A stretch of DNA of 64,000 nt, taken from positions 558,001 to 622,000 of the forward strand of contig NZ_BAABHJ010000002.1 of NCBI RefSeq assembly GCF_039542035.1, in the 5' to 3' direction. The notes beneath the pieces were generated by a model. That model searched no databases. It was not told the DNA's origin and worked only from the letters and a program-made list of their open reading frames with translations. The position numbers and the translations under genes were made by a program. Shown here in pieces: positions 24,748 to 33,769 of the stretch. This stretch comes from Actinoallomurus liliacearum. Lineage in GTDB: Bacteria; Actinomycetota; Actinomycetes; Streptosporangiales; Streptosporangiaceae. The stretch's first letter is position 1, and each line of letters begins with the position of its first letter.

Positions 24748-25266
24748 TCACCCGATCCGGCGTAGATCCGTACGGTAGCGTGCCGCGTTGTTCTGGTAGA
24801 GGTCGACGGCCTCGGCGATCCACTTGTCCAGGCTCGGCGCGGGGCGCTGCCGGGCCGGTACGCCGACGGCGATGTGCCCGGCGGAGACGTGAGTGTCCTC
24901 GGTCACCAGCGCGGCGGCGCCGACGGCGGCCCCCGGCTCGATGACGGCGCGGTTCAGGACGATCGACCCGGACCCGATGAGGCAGCCGTCGCCGACCGTG
25001 CAGCCTTCCAGGTGGACGTTGTGGCCGACGACGCAGCGGTCGCCGATGAACGTCGGCCACTCCTCGGTGGTGTGCAGCACGGTGCCGTCCTGGATGGACG
25101 TCGCCGCTCCGACCTCGATGCGCCCGTAGTCGCCGCGCAGCACCGCGGCGGGCCAGATCGAGGCGCGGGGCCCGATCGTGACCGCGCCGATGACGGTCGC
25201 GTCCGGGTGCACGAACGCCTCGGGGTGGATGTCGGGGGTCAGCTCGCCGAGGGCGTAGATCGCCAT
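24748..25266 (-). CDS. PaaY-like hexapeptide-repeat protein (gamma-carbonic anhydrase fold)
   Basis: A 172-residue left-handed beta-helix protein. Hexapeptide repeats run from about residue 15 to 130 (VHPDATVIGAVTIG, LRGDYGRIEVGAATSIQDGT). Zinc-ligand histidines fit HTTEEW (about 65), and VVGHNVHLEG (about 82 and 85). PaaY proteins are thioesterases that release CoA from dead-end products of aerobic aromatic degradation, which fits the box cluster here. Its ATG overlaps the stop of the upstream amidohydrolase (ATGA). A plain gamma-carbonic anhydrase cannot be excluded. Confidence 0.75.
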   Translation of the reverse strand: MAIYALGELTPDIHPEAFVHPDATVIGAVTIGPRASIWPAAVLRGDYGRIEVGAATSIQDGTVLHTTEEWPTFIGDRCVVGHNVHLEGCTVGDGCLIGSGSIVLNRAVIEPGAAVGAAALVTEDTHVSAGHIAVGVPARQRPAPSLDKWIAEAVDLYQNNAARYRTDLRRIG

Positions 25267-26126
25267 CAGGTCTCCAGCTTCAGGTTGTAGACGCGGGCCG
25301 CGTTGCCGGCCAGCACCAGCGCGGCGGTCTCCTCGTCGGGGCACAGCGCGGCGACCGCCCGGGCGTTCGCGGCGATCCCCGGGACTCCGGGCCAGTCCGT
25401 ACCGAAGATCATGCGTCGGGTGAGGCGCTTCCAGTTGTGCCTGGCGTAGTAGTCGCGCAGCCGGGACGGGGGCAGTCCGGACAGCTCGATCCACACGCGC
25501 TCGTTCGACAGGGCCATGAAGGCGGCCGCGTCGTACCACCATCCCCGCCCGCCGTGCGCGAGCGCGACGTTCAGCCGCCGGAAGTCCCGCAGCACGTCGT
25601 CCAGCAGGACCGGGTCGGCGAAGCGGTTGGTCGAGCCGGGGAACGTGCTGGTGCCGCAGTGCACGATCAGGGGGATCCCGGCCGCCTGGCACACCTCGTA
25701 CGCCGGGTACAGGGCGCGGTCGTTGGCCGCGACGCCCGCGTGGACGGGATGCAGCTTGCACGCGACCGCGCCGAGGTCGAGCTGGCGCCGCAGCTCCTCG
25801 TCGATCGGGTAGTGCAGGTGCGGGTTGATGTTGGCGACCAGCTTGATCCGCGCCGGGTCGTACCCGGTCAGCGGGAGCATGTCCTCGACCGGCTGGTACC
25901 CGGTCGCCTTCGGGCTGTACTCCGCGAACACGAGCGCGACGTCGACGCCCTCCTCGGCCAGGTACGCGGCGAACCGGGCGGGGTCGAGCGTCCCGGAGGC
26001 GTCGTAGACCCGGTCGAGGACCTCCCGGTCGCCGAAGTCGTGCGCCCACTGCCGCCACGCGGGCTTGAGCGTGGGCAGCCGGGCGGCGTGCAGGTGGACG
26101 TCGATCAGCGGCATGCCGTCGAGCAT
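25266..26126 (-). CDS. Amidohydrolase-family protein (TIM barrel, PF04909 type)
   Basis: A 286-residue metal-dependent hydrolase or decarboxylase. The metal motif HxH is IDVHLHA (about residues 10-13), a strand-4 region KLHPVH follows at about 150, VHCGTS at about 180, and FGTDWPG near residue 247 gives the conserved aspartate. This superfamily includes nonoxidative decarboxylases (ACMSD, resorcylate) and lactone hydrolases. Its position between the CoA ligase and the PaaY-like gene suggests a role with an aromatic precursor or a side product of the box route; the reaction is unknown. The true start is MLDGMPLIDVH at 26126 after GAGGCGG; a longer frame upstream has no family similarity. Confidence 0.75.
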   Translation of the reverse strand: MLDGMPLIDVHLHAARLPTLKPAWRQWAHDFGDREVLDRVYDASGTLDPARFAAYLAEEGVDVALVFAEYSPKATGYQPVEDMLPLTGYDPARIKLVANINPHLHYPIDEELRRQLDLGAVACKLHPVHAGVAANDRALYPAYEVCQAAGIPLIVHCGTSTFPGSTNRFADPVLLDDVLRDFRRLNVALAHGGRGWWYDAAAFMALSNERVWIELSGLPPSRLRDYYARHNWKRLTRRMIFGTDWPGVPGIAANARAVAALCPDEETAALVLAGNAARVYNLKLET

Positions 26127-26226
26127 CAGACCGCCTCGTACGCGGCGATGAGGTGAACGCGGTTCGGACGCACCCTTCCATCCTGGCGGATCGCCATCCG
26201 CGTGACGAACCGGGCGGCGTTGTGAA

Positions 26227-27801
26227 TCACGACAACGCGACCTCTTCCTGAGGGCCGGACAGCACACCGGTGGCGTGCGCGCGCAGCTCCACCCGCCGTA
26301 CCTTGCCGGTCGGGGTGGTCGGCAGCGCGTCGACGAACAGCACCCGGCGGGGTCGCTTGAACGACGGCAGCCCCGCCCGGCAGAACTCGACGAGGTCCGC
26401 CTCCGTCGCCTCGACGCCGGTCCCGGTCACGACGTAGGCGACCGGCTTCTCGAGGCCGTCGGTGTCGATGCCCGCCACCACCACGGCCTGGGCGACCGCC
26501 GGATGCGCCAGCAGCCGCGTTTCGACCTCGGCCGGTGACACCCACATTCCGCTGGCCTTCAGCATGTCGCCGGTCCGGCCCTGGCATACGTAGTAGCCGT
26601 CGGCGTCCCGCACGTACGTGTCGCCGGTGCACAGCCACTCCCCCTGGAACACCTGGCGGGACGCCGCGTACCGGGACCAGTATCCGGTCGCCGTCGACTC
26701 GCCGCGGACGTACAGGGTGCCGGGCGTTCCCGGGGCGACCTCGCGCCCCTCCTCGTCGAGGATGCGCAGGTCGTAGCCGGGCACCGCGCGGCCGGTCGTG
26801 CCGGGCCGTACGGCGCCCTCCGTGTTGGACAGGAAGATGTGCAGCATCTCGGTCATGCCGATGCCGTCGAGGATGTCGACGCCGAAGTGCTCGGTCCACC
26901 GGTGGTACAGCGCGGCGGGCAGCGGTTCACCCGCCGAGGCCGACAGGCGTACTCCCCCGAGCGCCGCGCGCGGCAGTTCGGCGCGGAGCATGTTGGCGAA
27001 GAACGTCGGACCGGCGAAGAACAGCGTCGCGCCGAACATACGGGCGCGTTCGGCCAGCAGGTCCGGCCGGGACGGCGTGGGTTCCAGGATCGCGGCGGCG
27101 CCGGCCCACAGGGGGAACAGCAGCGAGTTGCTCAGGCCGTAGGCGAAGAACGCCTTGGCCGCCGACAGGCAGCGGTCGCCGGGACGGATGCCGAGGACCT
27201 GGGCGCCGTACGTCTCGCAGACGACCCGGACCGAGGCGTGGCGGTGCATCGCGGCCTTGGGCGTGCCGGTGGTGCCGGACGTGTAGAGCCAGAACGCCGG
27301 GGAGTCGGCGGTCGTGGCGGGCCGCTCCCCGTCCGGCTCCGCGCCGACCAGGTCCGCCAGCGCGTGCACCGGCACCGGGGCGGTGATCGCGGCGCCGTCC
27401 GCGGCGACGACGCCGGCCAGTTCGGGCGCCGCGGCGGCGGCCTCGGCCGCGACCGCGGTGAACTCCGGCGTCACCGCGAGCAGGCGCGCCCGCGAGTCGC
27501 GCAGCAGCTCGGCCAGCCCGTCGGCGTGCAGCATCGTCGAGACCGGGACCGGGATGGCGCCGATCCGCAGGGCCGCGAGGAAGACCGTGACGAAGTCCGG
27601 TGAGTCGGCCATGAACATCAGCACCCGCTGCTCGGGCAGCAGGCCGATCGCGCGCAGTCCGGCGGCGGTGCGCCGGACGCGCTCGTGCAGCCGGGCGTAG
27701 GTGAGGTCCCCGCCGGCGCCGGTCAGCGCCAGACGGTCGCCGTCGCCCCGTTCCAGGTGGCGGTCGAGCAGGTAGAGGCAGGCGTTGAAGGGTTCGCTCA
27801 T
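26227..27801 (-). CDS. Benzoate-CoA ligase family AMP-forming enzyme
   Basis: A 524-residue ANL-superfamily acyl-CoA synthetase. The ATP motif YTSGTTGTPKAAMH is at about residue 170, the adenylate-binding GIGMTEMLHIFLSN at about 308, the hinge TGDTYVRDADGYYVCQGRTGD at about 400, and the catalytic lysine in PTTPTGKVRRVEL near the C-terminus. The GMTE-hIFhSN pattern is typical of benzoate-CoA ligases. It activates benzoate or a substituted benzoate for the BoxAB epoxidase. It lies 19 bp downstream of boxB. The start MSEPFN at 27801 follows a GGACGG; the frame extends upstream into boxB but that part is not family-like. Confidence 0.85.
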   Translation of the reverse strand: MSEPFNACLYLLDRHLERGDGDRLALTGAGGDLTYARLHERVRRTAAGLRAIGLLPEQRVLMFMADSPDFVTVFLAALRIGAIPVPVSTMLHADGLAELLRDSRARLLAVTPEFTAVAAEAAAAAPELAGVVAADGAAITAPVPVHALADLVGAEPDGERPATTADSPAFWLYTSGTTGTPKAAMHRHASVRVVCETYGAQVLGIRPGDRCLSAAKAFFAYGLSNSLLFPLWAGAAAILEPTPSRPDLLAERARMFGATLFFAGPTFFANMLRAELPRAALGGVRLSASAGEPLPAALYHRWTEHFGVDILDGIGMTEMLHIFLSNTEGAVRPGTTGRAVPGYDLRILDEEGREVAPGTPGTLYVRGESTATGYWSRYAASRQVFQGEWLCTGDTYVRDADGYYVCQGRTGDMLKASGMWVSPAEVETRLLAHPAVAQAVVVAGIDTDGLEKPVAYVVTGTGVEATEADLVEFCRAGLPSFKRPRRVLFVDALPTTPTGKVRRVELRAHATGVLSGPQEEVALS

Positions 27802-27820
27802 GAGCTGCCGTCCGGGGGGT

Positions 27821-29236
27821 TCAGGCGAGGTGGACGTAGTCGTAGTCGAAGGGCTTGCCGTTGATCCCCTGGCGGGGTGGAGCGATCCACGCGGCGATCT
27901 TGCCGCGCTCGTGGACCGGACGCATGAGCGACCGGACGTAGGCCTTGTCGACGTCGGTGGGCAGCCACTCGCCCAGGCGCCGGTCCCACTCATCCTGGGA
28001 GATGACCTCGCCGTCCGGGGTGACCTGGATGCCGGCGAACGCGCCGACCTGCCGGTTGAAGGCGACGCTCGGCAGGCGCAGCCGCTGCGGCAGGCCGGCC
28101 TCCTCCAGGATGCGGTTCCACCGGTTGACGCCGCTCTGGCAGTCGGCGATGTACTCCCGCCGCAGGTCGGTGTTGAGGCCCACCAGCGCGGCGACCTCGG
28201 TCTGCCCGACCCGGCCGTCGACGACCGCGTCGACCATGATCGAGTCGTCGGTGAGCCGGTGGTCGTCCTTGCGGCGCTCCTCCGACCAGCGGCCCTTGAT
28301 CCCGGCGGTGAAGTAGTTCGCGACGTTGGTGGAGGTCTCGGAGCCGAACAGGTCCAGCGACACGGAGTAGTGGAAGTTGAGGTACTTCTGGATCACGCGC
28401 AGCGGGATGCCGCCGTGCCCGACGACGTCGTCGGTGTCGTGCTCCCGCATCAGCTCCACGGTCCGCAGCACCACCCGGTCGATGCCGGTGGTGCCCACGA
28501 ACATGTGGTGCGCCTCCTCCTTCAGCATGAACTCGCACGTCCGCGACAGCGGGTCGAACCCGCTCTCCTTGAGCGTGCCGAGCTGGTACTTGCCGTCCCG
28601 GTCGGTGAAGTAGGTGAACATGAAGAAGGACAGCCAGTCCGGCGTCTCCTCGTTGAACGCCCCCAGGATGCGTGGGGAGTCCTCGCTGCCGGAGTTGCGG
28701 TGCAGCAGTTCCTCGGCCTCCTCCCGGCCCTCCCGGCCGAAGTAGGCGTGCAGGAGGTACACCATCGCCCAGAGGTGGCGGCCCTCCTCGACGTTCACCT
28801 GGAACAGGTTCCGCAGGTCGTACAGGCTCGGCGCGGTCGCCCCGAGGTTGCGCTGCTGTTCGACGGAGGCGGGCTCGGTGTCGCCCTGGATGACGATGAG
28901 GCGCTGCAGTTCCGCGCGGTACTCGCCGGGGACCTTCTGCCAGGCCGGCTCGCCCTTGTGCTCGCCGAACGGGATGCGCCGGTCCTTGCGCGGCTCGGCC
29001 AGGAAGATGCCCCAGCGGTAGTCGCGCATCGCGACGTGGCCGAAGTGCGCCCACCCTTCGCGGCCCACGTTGACCGCGGTGCGCAGGTAGACGTCCTCGG
29101 TGGGCAGGGTCGGGCCCATCGACTCCCACCAGGACAGGAAGTTCGGCTGCCAGGACTCCAGGGCCCGCTGCAGGCGGCGATCCTCACGCAGGTCGACGTT
29201 GTTGGGGATCTTCTCGCCGTAGTCGGCGGTCGTCAT
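27821..29236 (-). CDS. boxB: Benzoyl-CoA 2,3-epoxidase subunit BoxB
   Basis: A 471-residue di-iron oxygenase that epoxidises benzoyl-CoA with electrons from BoxA. It begins IPNNVDLREDRRLQRALESW, as in known BoxB. Iron-binding helices with paired Glu and ExxH motifs are seen at about 118-150 (NVEEGRHLWAMVYLL), about 215 (CEFMLKEEAHHMF) and further on. The length is normal. It is encoded 1 bp after boxC and 19 bp before the ligase gene. No boxA reductase gene is present in the window, so electrons must come from a protein encoded elsewhere. Confidence 0.93.
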   Translation of the reverse strand: MTTADYGEKIPNNVDLREDRRLQRALESWQPNFLSWWESMGPTLPTEDVYLRTAVNVGREGWAHFGHVAMRDYRWGIFLAEPRKDRRIPFGEHKGEPAWQKVPGEYRAELQRLIVIQGDTEPASVEQQRNLGATAPSLYDLRNLFQVNVEEGRHLWAMVYLLHAYFGREGREEAEELLHRNSGSEDSPRILGAFNEETPDWLSFFMFTYFTDRDGKYQLGTLKESGFDPLSRTCEFMLKEEAHHMFVGTTGIDRVVLRTVELMREHDTDDVVGHGGIPLRVIQKYLNFHYSVSLDLFGSETSTNVANYFTAGIKGRWSEERRKDDHRLTDDSIMVDAVVDGRVGQTEVAALVGLNTDLRREYIADCQSGVNRWNRILEEAGLPQRLRLPSVAFNRQVGAFAGIQVTPDGEVISQDEWDRRLGEWLPTDVDKAYVRSLMRPVHERGKIAAWIAPPRQGINGKPFDYDYVHLA

Positions 29237-29237
29237 G

Positions 29238-30962
29238 TCAGACTCGCTTCTGGTCGAAGTGGGCGCGCCGTCCGGTGCCGAACCTGCGCAGCGCGCCGTC
29301 CGGCCCGGAGGCGTTGGGGCGGTAGAAGATCCAGTTCTGCCAGGCGGACAACCTGCCGAAGATCTTGGTCTCCATCGTCTCAGGACCGGCGAAGCGGTAG
29401 TTCGCCTCCAGCCCGGTCAGCGCGTCCGGGCTGAATCCGGCCCGCTCCTCGACCGCGATGCGGACCTCCTCGTCCCAGTCGATGTCGTCGGGGATGAAGG
29501 TGACCAGGCCGAGCCGCTCGGCGTCCTCGGCCGGCAGCGCCTTGCCCTCGGCGGCCTCGGCGGCGGCGAGCGCGTCCGCGTCGCCGTGGAAGCGGGTCGC
29601 GAGGCGGCTGAGGCCGTTGCCCATCGGCAACGGGCCCAGGTTCATCCGGCCGACGGTGATGGTGGCCGGCTCGGCGTCGGGGTCGACGTCCTCGAACACG
29701 CCCGCGAGCTGGAAGGACCGGTCGGCGGCCAGCGCGAGCTCCAGCAGCGAGCCGGCGAAGCAGCTCCCGGGCTCGATGAGCGCGATGAGGCTGCGGCTGG
29801 TGACGTCGAGGCGCTTCAGCGTGCGCTTCAGGTAGAGGACGATCTCGCGGACCAGCCAGTCGCCGGAGCGTTCCAGCAGCAGCGCGTCGTACGCCAGCAC
29901 CCGGGCCGCGTCGCCCTTCGTGCGGAACACCCAGGTGCCCAGCTCGATCTCGTTCGTGCGCAGGTCCAGGATCAGGTCGTCCAGCTCGCGGGTGAGGGCG
30001 AGCGGCCAGAAGTCCGTGCCCTGGGCATGGACGCCGGCGGCGTCGGCCGGCGGGTCGCCGTCCGGGCCGAGGACGGTGACCTCCACGACGCCGCGGTCCC
30101 GGTCGAGGGCGGCGCTGACGTACCGGTAGCCGATGTGGTCGTCGGTACGGGTCTTGGCCAGGGCGGTCAGCTCGATCCCGCCGGCGTTGGCGGGCCGGTC
30201 CGAGCGCTCGGCGAGGGCGGCGGCGCGCTCGGCGACCGTACGGTCCCAGGCGGTGCGCGGCACGGCCTCGTCGACGAGGCGCCACTGCACCGCCTTCCGG
30301 CCGCCGATGCCCTCGGTCTTGGTGGAGAAGTAGTCGGCGAGGTCGCGCCGCACGTGCCGCTTGTCGACCACGCGGGTGAGCCCGCCGGTGCCGGGCAGGA
30401 CGCCGAGCAGCGGCAGCTCGGGCAGCGACACCGTCGAGGAGCGGTCGTCGACCAGCATGATGTGGTCGCAGGCCAGGGCGATCTCGTAGCCGCCGCCGGA
30501 GGCGGTGCCGTTCAGCGCCGCGAGGTAGGTCTGGCCGGAGTTGGCGCTCGCGTCCTCGATGCCGTTACGGGTCTCGTTGGTGAACTTACAGAAGTTGACC
30601 TTCCAGGAGTGGGAGGAGGAGGCCAGCATGCGGATGTTGGCGCCCGCGCAGAACACCTTGTCCTTGCCGCCCGTGACGACGACGGTACGGACCTCGGGGT
30701 GCTCGAACCGCAGCCGCTGCACCGCGTCGTACAGCTCGATGTCCACGCCCAGGTCGTAGGAGTTGAGCTTCAGCTCGTAGCCCGGCGCCAGGCCGCCCTG
30801 CTCGTCCACGTCCATCGTCAGCGTGGCGACGGGCCCGTCGAGGCTCAGCCGCCAATGTCGATAGTGCGGCGGGGCGGTCCGGAAGTCGACTCTCTCGGGC
30901 CGAACAGGTTCCTCGGCCGCCGCGTTCGGCTGGGCGGTGGGCTCGCCGGCCAAGCTGCTCAT
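29238..30962 (-). CDS. boxC: 2,3-epoxybenzoyl-CoA dihydrolase BoxC
   Basis: A 574-residue crotonase-superfamily enzyme that opens 2,3-epoxybenzoyl-CoA by adding two waters and releasing formate, giving 3,4-dehydroadipyl-CoA semialdehyde. BoxC hallmarks: VDFRTAPPHYRHWRLSLDG near residue 33, FCAGANIRMLASSSHSWKVN at about 125, and ALACDHIMLVDDRSS at about 165. The second half is a degenerate crotonase-like domain. It is the first gene of the leftward box operon, with GGGAGG 13 bases before ATG 30962 and a good promoter further up. Length and motif order are standard for the family. Confidence 0.93.
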   Translation of the reverse strand: MSSLAGEPTAQPNAAAEEPVRPERVDFRTAPPHYRHWRLSLDGPVATLTMDVDEQGGLAPGYELKLNSYDLGVDIELYDAVQRLRFEHPEVRTVVVTGGKDKVFCAGANIRMLASSSHSWKVNFCKFTNETRNGIEDASANSGQTYLAALNGTASGGGYEIALACDHIMLVDDRSSTVSLPELPLLGVLPGTGGLTRVVDKRHVRRDLADYFSTKTEGIGGRKAVQWRLVDEAVPRTAWDRTVAERAAALAERSDRPANAGGIELTALAKTRTDDHIGYRYVSAALDRDRGVVEVTVLGPDGDPPADAAGVHAQGTDFWPLALTRELDDLILDLRTNEIELGTWVFRTKGDAARVLAYDALLLERSGDWLVREIVLYLKRTLKRLDVTSRSLIALIEPGSCFAGSLLELALAADRSFQLAGVFEDVDPDAEPATITVGRMNLGPLPMGNGLSRLATRFHGDADALAAAEAAEGKALPAEDAERLGLVTFIPDDIDWDEEVRIAVEERAGFSPDALTGLEANYRFAGPETMETKIFGRLSAWQNWIFYRPNASGPDGALRRFGTGRRAHFDQKRV

Positions 30963-30996
30963 CAGGAGATCCTCCCGTCGATCCAGATGAGGCAAC

Positions 30997-31024
30997 ACTC
31001 TACGGATTCATCGATGACCGTCAA
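30997..31024 (-). promoter_or_regulatory. Promoter of the box operon
   Basis: Read leftward, TTGACG (31019-31024) and TAGAGT (30997-31002) are 16 bp apart, 35 bp before boxC. The pair sits inside an AT-richer stretch flanked by CTACG and CGTAG, a possible operator arm pair. Confidence 0.55.
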
Positions 31025-31083
31025 GAGTTCGTAGAATATTGCCCCGCCGCGCCCCGATGGCCGGCCCGCCCGGGTGGACGCGC

Positions 31084-32217
31084 TCAGCGACGAAGGTGGG
31101 GCAGGACCTCGCGGCCGTAGAAGTCGATCACACGCGGCTGGTCCGCCTGGCCGGAATGGACGAACGGCGTGACGCCCGCGTCCAGGAGCCGCTGCAGCGC
31201 CGTGATGTGCACCTGCGGGTCGGTGCCGCGCGGCCAGGCGGCGTACACCTTCTCCAGCGGCCAGCGCTGTTCGGCGATGCGCTGGATGGTCACCGGATTC
31301 GGCTGGTACAGCAGGTCGCCGAACCCGTGGACGGTGAACCGCCACTTCTCCGCGGCCTCGTCGGCCTCCGCCCGGCCGCCCACCACGACCCACGTCTCGG
31401 CGAACTTCGGCATGCCGTCGGGATCCCTGCCCGCGGCACGGGCCCCGCGGGCGAAGGCGTCGCGCAGCCGCGGGTCGGTCAGATCCTTGACACCGCCGAT
31501 CCAGCCGTCGCCGTGCCGCCCCGCCAGGTAGGCGCTCTTCGGCCCGCTGGCCGCGACGTAGATCGGGACCGGCCGCGCCGGCACGTCGTACAGCCTGGCC
31601 TGGTCGGTCCGGTAGAACCGGCCGTGGAACGTCACCCGCTCCCCCGTCCAGAGGCGGCGGATCAGCTCGATGGCCTCGATCAGCCGATCGTGCCGTTCGG
31701 GATACCGGTCGAAGCGCCCGGTGGCGGCCAGCTCGTTGAGCGCCTCACCGGCGCCGACGCCAAGGAAGACCCGGCCCGGATACAGCACTCCCAGCGAGGC
31801 GAACGCCTGCGCCACCACGGACGGGTGGTACCGGTAGAGCGGGCAGGTGACGCCGGTGCCGTACGTCAGGTGCGACGTGTGCTCGCCGATCAGCGCCAAC
31901 GACAGCCAGGGGAACATCGCGTGGCCCTCATTGTCCTGCCACGGCTGGAAGTGGTCGCTCGTCCAGGCGTAACCGAACCCGGCCCGGTCCGCCAGCTCGG
32001 CGAACCGGACGATGTCCGGCGTCCGGAACTGCTCATGCCCGAGCGCGATCCCGACCGGGGCCACCGGCCGCCCGCCGGGCCCCGTCGGCACCGGCCCGGC
32101 CGCGCGCCGCACGCCCGCGGCGCACAGCGCCGCGGCCCCGAGCATCGAGAACCGCCGTCTCGACAGGCCGTCACCGGGCTCGTCCTCCGGCCACCGGCCG
32201 TACTCGTGTCCGCCCAT
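31084..32217 (-). CDS. TAT-exported F420-dependent LLM-class oxidoreductase (FGD2/fHMAD-like)
   Basis: A 377-residue luciferase-like (LLM) flavin/F420 enzyme. Residues about 18-40 form a TAT signal (LSRRRFSMLGAAALCAAG). The catalytic barrel follows: VGIALGHEQFRTPDIVRFA, AWTSDHFQPWQDNEGHA (active-site histidine), GTGVTCPLYRYHPSVVAQAF and GAGEALNE. These match F420-dependent glucose-6-phosphate dehydrogenase relatives of the exported FGD2/hydroxymycolic-acid dehydrogenase group. An exported redox enzyme needs F420 loaded before TAT transport. The substrate cannot be read from sequence. It stands alone, divergent from the PimB-like gene. Confidence 0.82.
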   Translation of the reverse strand: MGGHEYGRWPEDEPGDGLSRRRFSMLGAAALCAAGVRRAAGPVPTGPGGRPVAPVGIALGHEQFRTPDIVRFAELADRAGFGYAWTSDHFQPWQDNEGHAMFPWLSLALIGEHTSHLTYGTGVTCPLYRYHPSVVAQAFASLGVLYPGRVFLGVGAGEALNELAATGRFDRYPERHDRLIEAIELIRRLWTGERVTFHGRFYRTDQARLYDVPARPVPIYVAASGPKSAYLAGRHGDGWIGGVKDLTDPRLRDAFARGARAAGRDPDGMPKFAETWVVVGGRAEADEAAEKWRFTVHGFGDLLYQPNPVTIQRIAEQRWPLEKVYAAWPRGTDPQVHITALQRLLDAGVTPFVHSGQADQPRVIDFYGREVLPHLRR

Positions 32218-32567
32218 CGCCAGATCCCCCCACGCCTAACGACAGATAACCCCTTATCCGGCGAATACCCACAAAAGTGGTCATGGTCCGCCCGCGGGCG
32301 GTCAGACCGCCCGCGAAGTGAGACCACACGCCTACATCCCGAGGATGACGTCCGGCGATGTCAGCCAGACGCGGTACGAAGATCACGACTGTGGATCGAC
32401 GTCAGGGACCGGTCCGCACCCTTAGCGTCGCACCAGCCACGGCACCGCGTGCGGAGCAGGCCGGGCGGCCCGGGAGATCACGGCTCACGTTCGGCCGGCT
32501 CCACAGGCGGTCGCGGCCGCGCACGCGGCCACTCCGCCTCCCCGACGCCGAAGGAACGAACGCGCCC
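32218..32567. promoter_or_regulatory. Divergent intergenic region with hairpin
   Basis: A 350-bp gap between the leftward LLM gene and the rightward glycosyltransferase. It holds a compact hairpin, CGCGGGCGGT (32293-32302) with its complement at 32306-32315 around CAG. AT-rich stretches near 32240-32280 could be the LLM promoter. The PimB-like frame is open through part of it but shows no family similarity before 32568. Confidence 0.4.
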
Positions 32568-33719
32568 ATGGGTTCCACCCTCATCGTCACCAACGACTTC
32601 CCGCCTCGGCAGGGCGGGATCGAGACCTTCGTGCACGCGATGGCCACACGCCTGCCGGACGACGTCGTCGTCTACACCTCCCACGAGGACGGCGACACCG
32701 CCTTCGACGCGGCCCTTCCGTTCCCCGTCGTCCGCGACCGGAGCCGCACGCTGCTGCCGACCCGCAGGGTCGCCCGGAAGGCGGTCGAGCTCGCCCGGAC
32801 CCACGGCTGTGACCGGGTGTGGTTCGGGGCCGCGGCGCCGCTCGCCCTGATGGCCCCGGCGCTGCGCCGCGGCGGTGTGGAGCGCATCGTGGCCACCACG
32901 CACGGCCACGAGATCTGGTGGGCCAAGGTGCCCGGCACCCGCCGGCTGATGCGGCGGATCGGCGACGGCGTGGACGTCGTCACCTACCTCGGCCCGTACA
33001 CGCGCAGCCGGATCGAGCCGGCCCTGGGCCCGAGCCCGCGGCTCAGCCGGCTCGTCCCCGGCGTCGACGCCGACGTGTTCCGGCCCGATGCGGCCGCCGC
33101 CGAGCGGGTACGCGCCGATCTTCGTCTGTACGGCAGGCCGGTGATCCTCTGCGTCGCCCGGCTGGTGTCGCGCAAGGGGGTGGACATGCTGATACGCGCG
33201 CTTCCGCTGGTCCGGCGCCAGGTCCCGGAGGCGGCACTGCTCGTCGTCGGCGACGGGCCGGACCAGGATCGGCTGCGCAGCCTGGCGCGACGGCACGCCG
33301 ACGGCTCGGTGTACTTCGCCGGCGGCACGCCGCACGCCGCGACACCGCCCTACTACGCCGCCGCGGACGTCTTCGCGATGCCGTGCCGCACCCGTCTGGG
33401 CGGCCTGGAGGCCGAGGGGCTCGGGATCGTCTTCCTCGAGGCGGCCGCGAGCGGCCTGCCGGTGATCGCGGGTGACTCGGGCGGCGCGCCGGACGCGGTG
33501 CTCGACGGCCGGACCGGCAGGCTGGTGGACCCGACCGAGACGGCCGCGATCGCCGAAGCCCTGACGACCACGCTGCTCGACCCCGAGCGCGCCGCCATGG
33601 GCGCCGCGGGCCGCGAATGGGTCCGGCAGGCGTGGTCGTGGAACACATCGGCCCGCCACCTGGCCGAACTCCTAACGCCCGATCACAACCGGGCCACCAC
33701 GATTTCCGACGGCGTCTGA
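32568..33719 (+). CDS. GT4 glycosyltransferase, PimB-like mannosyltransferase
   Basis: A 383-residue GT-B enzyme. The N-terminal TLIVTNDFPPRQGGIETF is nearly diagnostic of PimB', which adds the second mannose of phosphatidyl-inositol mannosides from GDP-mannose at the cytoplasmic membrane face. Acceptor-domain HGHEIWWAK is at about residue 111; the donor domain carries CVARLVSRKGVDMLI (about 195) and the EX7E motif ...EAEGLGIVFLEAAASG (about 284). ATG 32568 matches the family start, with AAGGAA ten bases upstream. It is a stand-alone gene here; other PIM genes are not adjacent. Confidence 0.85.
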   Translation: MGSTLIVTNDFPPRQGGIETFVHAMATRLPDDVVVYTSHEDGDTAFDAALPFPVVRDRSRTLLPTRRVARKAVELARTHGCDRVWFGAAAPLALMAPALRRGGVERIVATTHGHEIWWAKVPGTRRLMRRIGDGVDVVTYLGPYTRSRIEPALGPSPRLSRLVPGVDADVFRPDAAAAERVRADLRLYGRPVILCVARLVSRKGVDMLIRALPLVRRQVPEAALLVVGDGPDQDRLRSLARRHADGSVYFAGGTPHAATPPYYAAADVFAMPCRTRLGGLEAEGLGIVFLEAAASGLPVIAGDSGGAPDAVLDGRTGRLVDPTETAAIAEALTTTLLDPERAAMGAAGREWVRQAWSWNTSARHLAELLTPDHNRATTISDGV

Positions 33720-33751
33720 CGCACTCGCGCAACCGTCTGACGTCCTCGCGA

Positions 33752-33769
33752 ATTTCGGCTAGCCGAAAT
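33752..33769. promoter_or_regulatory. Perfect 18-bp palindrome
   Basis: ATTTCGGCTAGCCGAAAT is perfectly self-complementary and lies 33 bp after the glycosyltransferase stop. It has no loop, so it fits a protein-binding site better than a terminator. No short gene is supported in the surrounding 33720-33947 gap. Confidence 0.5.
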
